Position numbers and translations under genes: made by a program. The notes below the pieces were generated by a model. It did not search any database. It was not told where the DNA came from and was given only the letters and a program-made list of their open reading frames with translations. From Nocardiopsis sp. FIRDI 009 (lineage in GTDB: Bacteria; Actinomycetota; Actinomycetes; Streptosporangiales; Streptosporangiaceae), in NCBI RefSeq assembly GCF_003386285.1, contig NZ_QPNC01000006.1:124001-188000 (forward strand): a stretch of DNA of 64,000 nt, given 5' to 3'. Shown piece by piece: positions 59,397 through 64,000 of this stretch; position 1 is the first letter of the stretch; every line of letters begins with the position of its first letter.

Positions 59397-59672
59397 ATGG
59401 TTCGTGAACCGCTGACCGCCGACCAGATCCAACGGGGCCGCCTCCTCGGAGCCCTTCTGCGCGACGCCCGCGCCGACCGGACGATGGTCGACGTCGCACG
59501 CCAGGCCGGGATCTCGGTCGAGACCCTGCGCAAGATCGAGGGCGGCCGCATCCCCACCCCCGCCTTCTTCACCGTCGCCGCCGTGGCCACCGCGCTCGAC
59601 GTGTCCCTGGACGACCTGCTGCGCCGGGTCCACGAGACCGCCACCGCCCGGGAGACGGCCACCGCCGTCTGA
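59397..59672 (+). CDS. Small XRE-family regulator divergent from map
   Basis: A 91-residue protein with one Cro/C1-type helix-turn-helix (RTMVDVARQAGISVETLRKI then EGGRIPTPAFFTVAAVATAL, about 28-69) and a short Glu/Thr/Ala tail. The ATG at 59397 has TACACT 6 nt upstream (leaderless). The open frame extends back to 58596 across map, but that part is antisense noise. It probably represses itself and/or the divergent map via the CTATACCG repeats. Confidence 0.87.
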   Translation: MVREPLTADQIQRGRLLGALLRDARADRTMVDVARQAGISVETLRKIEGGRIPTPAFFTVAAVATALDVSLDDLLRRVHETATARETATAV

Positions 59673-59817
59673 CCGGCCCCGAAGCGGCGCCCCGGCCCGC
59701 CCAGCCGTACCGTGGGGGCCACCACACCCGTGTCCCGGGCGTGTTCCCGACACGCCTGGTCCCGGCGGTGGTAGGCACGACAGTGGCCGCGCCGTCGAGC
59801 AGCATCAGGGGGAGACC

Positions 59818-61770
59818 ATGACCGACCGGGCACTACGCGTGGACGAGGCCGAACTGCGCGGCCTGCTGGACGGACGCTGGGCGAACGTCCGCGAACGCGC
59901 CCGCGACCTCCTCCAGGGGGAGGAGTTCGCCCCCGTCCACGGACTGTCGGTGGACGAGCACCGCGCCCGCGTCCTCACCCAGCTCAAGGCCCTGGCCAAG
60001 ACCGAGATCCCGGGCTACGGCTTCCCGGAGGCGGTCGGCGGAAGCGACGACATCGGGGCCTCCGTCGTCGCCTTCGAGATGCTCGTCGCCGACATGTCCC
60101 TCATGGTCAAGGTGGGGGTGCAGTGGGGGCTGTTCGGCGGGGCGATCCGGGCGCTGGGCAGCGAACGCCACCACGCCGAGTACCTGCCCGACGTGATGAC
60201 CGTCGACCTGCCGGGCTGCTTCGCCATGACCGAGACCGGGCACGGCTCCGACGTGCAGCACCTGCGCACCACGGCCACCTACGACCCCGCCACCGAGGAG
60301 TTCGTGGTCCACACCCCCGACGAGGCGGCGCGCAAGGACTACATCGGCAACGCCGCCCGCGACGGCCGCATGGCGGTGGTCTTCGCCCAACTGCGCACGG
60401 ACGGCGCCGACCACGGCGTGCACGCCCTCATGGTGCCGATCCGAAACGAGGACGGCTCCCCCGCGCCCGGCGTGCGGATCGAGGACTGCGGGGCCAAGGC
60501 CGGGCTCAACGGGGTGGACAACGGGCGCCTGTGGTTCGACCGGGTGCGGGTGCCGCGCACCAACCTGCTCAACCGGTACGGCGACGTCGCCGCCGACGGC
60601 ACCTACTCCAGCCCCATCGACAACGAGCACCGGCGCTTCTTCACCATGCTCGGCACCCTCATCCGGGGCCGGATCAGCGTGGCCGGCGGTTCGGGCACGG
60701 CCGCCAAGGCGGCCCTGGCCATCGCCACGCGCTACGCCGACGTCCGACGCCAGTTCACCCGGCCCGCGGCCGACGGCCGGCCCGAGCGCGAGGTCCGGAT
60801 CCTGGACTACCTGGCCCACCAGCGCAAGCTCCTGCCCGCGCTGGCGCGCACCTACGCCCTGCACTTCGCCCAGGAGGAGCTGGTCACCCGCCTGCACGAG
60901 CTGTCCCGCGCCCCCGAGCGCGACGAGCACGCCCAGCGCGAGCTGGAGTCGCGGGCCGCCGGGCTCAAGGCGGTGGCCACCTGGCACGCGACCCGCACCA
61001 TCCAGACCTGCCGGGAGGCGTGCGGCGGCGCGGGGTACCTGGCGGAGAACCGCATCCCGCAGCTCAAGGCCGACTCCGACATCTTCACCACGTTCGAGGG
61101 CGACAACACGGTCCTGCTCCAGCAGCTGACCAAGGGCCTGCTGACCAACTTCCGGGAGTCCTTCGGCGACCTGGACCAGCTGGGGCTCGTCCGGTTCATG
61201 GCGGGCCGGGTGTTCGAGGGCGTCATCGAGCGCACGGCGGCCAAGCCGCTGATCGACCGGCTGATCGCCGCCGCCCCCGGGCGCGGTGAGGAGGCCGACC
61301 TGTACAACCGGGGCTGGCAGCTGGAGCTGCTGGAGGACCGCGAGCGGCACGTGGTCGAAGGGCTGGCGCGACGGCTGCGCAGGGCGCGTCGGGACGGCAG
61401 CGACGCCTTCGAGGTGTTCAACCTGGCCCAGGACCACGTCCTGGCGGCGGGGCGGGCGCACATGGACCGGGTGGTGCTGGAGGCGTTCGTGGCCGGGATC
61501 GACCGCTGCGGAGACCAGGCGACCACCAAGCTGCTCAACCGGGTGTGCGACCTGTACGTCCTGTCGGTCGTGGAGGAGGAGCGCGCCTGGTTCCTGGAGC
61601 ACGAACGCCTGTCCACCGCCCGGGCCAAGGCGGTCAGCCAGGCGGTCAACGACCTGTGCCGGGGGCTGCGTCCCTACGCCGTCACGCTGGTGGACGCCTT
61701 CGGCCTGCGCGACGAGTGGCTGGGCGCACCGATCGCCCTCGGCGCGGAGCACGCGCGTCAGGGCGGGTAG
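59818..61770 (+). CDS. Acyl-CoA dehydrogenase/oxidase
   Basis: A 650-residue flavoenzyme longer than ordinary acyl-CoA dehydrogenases (~380), matching the acyl-CoA oxidase layout. It has an N-terminal helical domain, a beta domain with CFAMTETGHGSDVQHLRTTA (about 140-159), an FAD/acyl domain with CREACGGAGYLAEN and the base region FTTFEGDNTVLLQQ (about 421-434), and an extra C-terminal helical domain (about 445-650). It probably performs the first oxidation of beta-oxidation. The ATG at 59818 follows GGGGGAGACC. It appears monocistronic. Confidence 0.9.
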   Translation: MTDRALRVDEAELRGLLDGRWANVRERARDLLQGEEFAPVHGLSVDEHRARVLTQLKALAKTEIPGYGFPEAVGGSDDIGASVVAFEMLVADMSLMVKVGVQWGLFGGAIRALGSERHHAEYLPDVMTVDLPGCFAMTETGHGSDVQHLRTTATYDPATEEFVVHTPDEAARKDYIGNAARDGRMAVVFAQLRTDGADHGVHALMVPIRNEDGSPAPGVRIEDCGAKAGLNGVDNGRLWFDRVRVPRTNLLNRYGDVAADGTYSSPIDNEHRRFFTMLGTLIRGRISVAGGSGTAAKAALAIATRYADVRRQFTRPAADGRPEREVRILDYLAHQRKLLPALARTYALHFAQEELVTRLHELSRAPERDEHAQRELESRAAGLKAVATWHATRTIQTCREACGGAGYLAENRIPQLKADSDIFTTFEGDNTVLLQQLTKGLLTNFRESFGDLDQLGLVRFMAGRVFEGVIERTAAKPLIDRLIAAAPGRGEEADLYNRGWQLELLEDRERHVVEGLARRLRRARRDGSDAFEVFNLAQDHVLAAGRAHMDRVVLEAFVAGIDRCGDQATTKLLNRVCDLYVLSVVEEERAWFLEHERLSTARAKAVSQAVNDLCRGLRPYAVTLVDAFGLRDEWLGAPIALGAEHARQGG

Positions 61771-62242
61771 ATGTCGGCGATGGCTTCCCCCTCGTGAATC
61801 GAGGGGGTTTCGACCGGATCGGGTGGGCCGACGACGCCTCGCGGCGCGCGACGGTTCACCCTCCACCGGCACCGCGCCCCAGGGGACTTGCTCCCCTGGG
61901 GCACGGCCCCGCCGTGATCGCGCGGCGGGAGCCGCCCGGCGCGGTTCACCCCGGTGGGGAGCCGGTTCATCCGCGCGTCAGCGCGTTCTGGGTCGCGTCC
62001 ACGTCCGGGTGAGCCGTGTGCCCGCACGACGCGCCCCGGGACACCGATCGGCTCTCGCACGGGGCCGGGGCCGCCCGCTGGCACACGGCGAACTGATGGG
62101 GTGGCCAGCCGGATGAGCCACCCCCTACTCACCCGCTTCAAGAACTCGACTCGAAAGCCCGGGGACTTCCGTGCGCCCGGGGCTTCCTCCAGGACATGTG
62201 ACCCGCCTAACATGAAGGAAATTCACGTTAGGTAGGTCGTCC
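61771..62242. other. Gene-free, hairpin-rich stretch
   Basis: 472 nt without a credible gene. Strong stems: 61787-61794/61800-61807 followed by TTT (probably the terminator of the acyl-CoA gene); 61876-61886/61892-61902 (11 bp, loop CTTGC); 62098-62105/62117-62124 (8 bp, loop 11). A dyad sits at 62206-62232 next to the transporter start. The hairpin density could mark the remains of a small mobile element, but no transposase fragment is recognisable. Confidence 0.5.
62206..62232 (+). promoter_or_regulatory. Dyad operator before sugar transporter operon
   Basis: CCTAACATGAA and TTCACGTTAGG (11-bp arms, one mismatch) surround GGAAA and end 10 nt before the GTG start, overlapping the ribosome binding region. 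It is a likely repressor site for the MFS-beta-glucosidase pair. Confidence 0.6.
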
Positions 62243-63565
62243 GTGCGCACACCCCCCGCGCGATCCCCCTCCCCTGACCACGATCCCTCCGGCCACGGCC
62301 CGCCCGAGGACGACTCCCCCGTTCCCGCCGCGCTGACCGAGCCCACGCGGCCGGTGCGCGCCCCCTGGGTGGCCGGGATCTGCCTGGCCAACCTCGGCAT
62401 GTGGATGGCGTTCTTCGGCCCGCTCCAGGTGCTGCTCCCCGAGCAGATCGCCCTCATCGCACCCGACGCCAAGGAGACCGCGCTCGCCTGGGTGACCGGG
62501 GTCGGCGCGGCGATCGCCGTGGCCGCGACCCCGCTGGCCGGTGCCCTGTCGGACCGCACCACCGGGCGGTTCGGACGCCGCCGACCGTGGGTCGTGGCGG
62601 GCGCGGTGCTCGGCGCGATCGGGCTGGTCGCGCTCGGGGGGCAGGAGACCGTGGCGGGCGTGCTCGTCGGGTGGTCGTTCATCCAGGGCGCGCTGGCCTG
62701 CCTGAACGCGACCCTGCTCGCCGCCGTCCCCGACCACGTGCCGGTGCGCCAGCGCGGCGCGGTGTCGGGGTGGATCGGCATCCCCCAGTCGGCCGGGGTG
62801 GTGGTCGCGGTGCTGCTGGTGACCACGGTGGTCAGCGGCACCGCGCCCGGCTACACCCTGATCGGTGTGCTCCTGGTGGTCTGCGCGCTGCCGTTCGCCC
62901 TCCTGGCCCCCGATCCCCCGCTGCCGCGCTCGGCCCGCCCGCCGTGGGGCGACCTCCTTCGGGGGCTGTGGGTCTCGCCCCGCCGCCACCCCGACTTCGG
63001 TTGGGCCTGGCTGACCCGGTTCCTCATGCAGACCGGCAACGCCATGTTCACGCTGTACCTGCTGTACTTCCTGCGCGACGGGGTCGGCTACGAGGAGCTC
63101 TTCCCCGGCTCGTCGGCGGCGGACGGGCTGCTGGTCCTCATCCTCGTCTACACGGCGGCGGTCGTGACCACGACCGTGCTGGCGGGGCTGGTCTCGGACC
63201 GGACCGGCCGCCGCCGGGGCATGGTCGCGCTGTCCGGCGGGGTGATGGCGCTGCCCGCGTTCCTGCTCGCCGCGTTCCCCACCTGGCCGATGAGCCTGGT
63301 GGGCGCGGTGGTGCTGGGGGTGGGGTTCGGGGTGTTCCTGGCCGTGGACAACGCCCTGGTCACCCAAGTGCTGCCGAGCGCCGACGGGCGGGCCAAGGAC
63401 CTGGGGATCGTCAATATCGCCAGCGCCGGACCCCAGGTGATCGCGCCCGCGCTGGCCGGTCCGATCGTCGTGTACCTGGGCGGATACCCGGTGCTGTACA
63501 CCGTGTGCGGCGTGCTCACCCTGCTGGGCGCCGCGTTCGTCTGGAAGATCCGGGGTGTGGCGTGA
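62243..63565 (+). CDS. MFS/GPH-like sugar transporter
   Basis: A 440-residue transporter with 12 predicted membrane helices after a 40-residue Pro/Asp-rich cytosolic N-terminus. [18 protein letters not shown] (about 94-111) is the loop motif of glycoside/sucrose-type symporters, repeated in part as SDRTGRRRG in the second half. The GTG at 62243 follows AGGTAGG. Its stop overlaps a potential start of the GH1 beta-glucosidase gene, so both are one operon; uptake of a beta-glucoside or similar disaccharide followed by cytosolic hydrolysis is the likely role. Confidence 0.88.
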   Translation: MRTPPARSPSPDHDPSGHGPPEDDSPVPAALTEPTRPVRAPWVAGICLANLGMWMAFFGPLQVLLPEQIALIAPDAKETALAWVTGVGAAIAVAATPLAGALSDRTTGRFGRRRPWVVAGAVLGAIGLVALGGQETVAGVLVGWSFIQGALACLNATLLAAVPDHVPVRQRGAVSGWIGIPQSAGVVVAVLLVTTVVSGTAPGYTLIGVLLVVCALPFALLAPDPPLPRSARPPWGDLLRGLWVSPRRHPDFGWAWLTRFLMQTGNAMFTLYLLYFLRDGVGYEELFPGSSAADGLLVLILVYTAAVVTTTVLAGLVSDRTGRRRGMVALSGGVMALPAFLLAAFPTWPMSLVGAVVLGVGFGVFLAVDNALVTQVLPSADGRAKDLGIVNIASAGPQVIAPALAGPIVVYLGGYPVLYTVCGVLTLLGAAFVWKIRGVA

Positions 63566-63594
63566 GTCCGCACCCGACGAGGAAGGACACCACC

Positions 63595-64000
63595 GTGCCG
63601 TCACCGTTCCTGTGGGGCGTCGCCTCCGCCGCGCTCCAGGTCGAGGGCGCCCTGAATGAGGACGGGCGCACCCCGTCGATCTGGGACGCCTTCCACGAAC
63701 GCCCGGGCGCCGTCCGCGACGGGCACACCCCGGCCGTGGCGTGCGACCACTACCGCCGGTGGGCCGAGGACGTGGAGCTGCTGGGTCGGCTGGGGGTGAC
63801 CGCCTACCGGTTCTCGGTCTCCTGGCCGCGCGTGGTCCCCCGGGGCCGGGGGCCGGTGAACGAGCCCGGCCTGGCCTTCTACGACCGGTTGGTGGACGCC
63901 CTGCTGGAGCGGGGGATCGAGCCGGTGCCGACCCTGTTCCACTGGGACCTTCCGGTGGAGCTGGAGGAGGCGGGCGGCTGGTCGGCGCGCGCCACCGCCG
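63595..64000 (+). CDS. GH1 beta-glucosidase, cut by window end
   Basis: The first 135 residues of a family 1 glycosidase: [20 protein letters not shown] (substrate-binding Gln in the ALQVEG position), [38 protein letters not shown] and [18 protein letters not shown]. The acid/base NEP and nucleophile ENG motifs lie beyond the window. The GTG at 63595 is chosen for GAGGAAGG 8 nt upstream; an in-frame GTG at 63562 overlaps the transporter stop. There is no signal peptide, so it acts in the cytosol on imported disaccharides. Confidence 0.92.
   Translation, partial: MPSPFLWGVASAALQVEGALNEDGRTPSIWDAFHERPGAVRDGHTPAVACDHYRRWAEDVELLGRLGVTAYRFSVSWPRVVPRGRGPVNEPGLAFYDRLVDALLERGIEPVPTLFHWDLPVELEEAGGWSARATA

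Noticed and set aside
59833-61872. 679-residue minus-strand frame opposite the acyl-CoA oxidase gene
   Set aside because: Shadow of the codon bias of the real gene; no motif, and the plus-strand product is unambiguous.

Overview
This is high-GC DNA with GTG/TTG starts, densely packed genes and GC-rich hairpin terminators. It encodes several actinobacterial marker families: PspA with PspAA, PspAB and HtpX; DUF3043 and DUF4191 proteins; GlnE beside two type I glutamine synthetases; F420 enzymes; and LytR-CpsA-Psr proteins. I read it as an actinomycete chromosome, plausibly Nocardiopsis or a close relative. The genus is an inference, not a search result.

Layout. 1-3479 (minus) holds a truncated glycerate kinase and the PspA/HtpX envelope-stress cluster. 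3597-7774 holds a DUF3043 membrane protein, an aldo/keto reductase and cobU-cobS. 8082-17751 is mostly central metabolism: pepA, then dihydrolipoyl dehydrogenase (lpdA) and a two-lipoyl-domain E2 (sucB), a flavin reductase behind a SoxR-like promoter, an epimerase, and lipB-lipA, which supply the lipoyl cofactor used by that E2. 17813-19965 holds a DUF2975/HTH pair and a rearranged stretch where the 5' part of an AraC-type gene abuts a nitrilase lacking its N-terminus, across a 44-bp perfect palindrome. 20004-23648 holds two LCP cell-wall genes and an RDD protein.

23832-40151 is rich in nitrogen genes: a GlnR box, glnA, glnE, glutamine-dependent NAD synthetase and glnA2. They are interrupted by a secreted alpha-amylase with two CBM20 domains, a large LuxR-type ATPase regulator and a chimeric sigma-factor-like gene. 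40253-41596 is a CsoR-superfamily regulator (cysteines as in the persulfide sensor CstR) with a rhodanese. 41631-48067 holds a second large LuxR regulator, flavohemoglobin with its NsrR regulator, and a DHA2 exporter. 48340-52441 holds panB, an F420-dependent oxidoreductase, F420:NADP reductase and map.

52442-54217 is the most unusual region: three tandem units, each with a conserved leader, a tiny secreted Cys/His/Gly-rich protein and its own hairpin terminator. Downstream are three peptidase genes, a VapBC module, a second map divergent from a small XRE regulator, an acyl-CoA oxidase-like enzyme, a hairpin-rich gene-free stretch, and a sugar transporter with the start of a GH1 beta-glucosidase cut by the window end.

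About fourteen genes have a TANNNT-like -10 hexamer 6-8 nt before the start codon, mostly without a ribosome binding site, which suggests leaderless transcripts. I saw no rRNA, tRNA, CRISPR array or intact insertion sequence.
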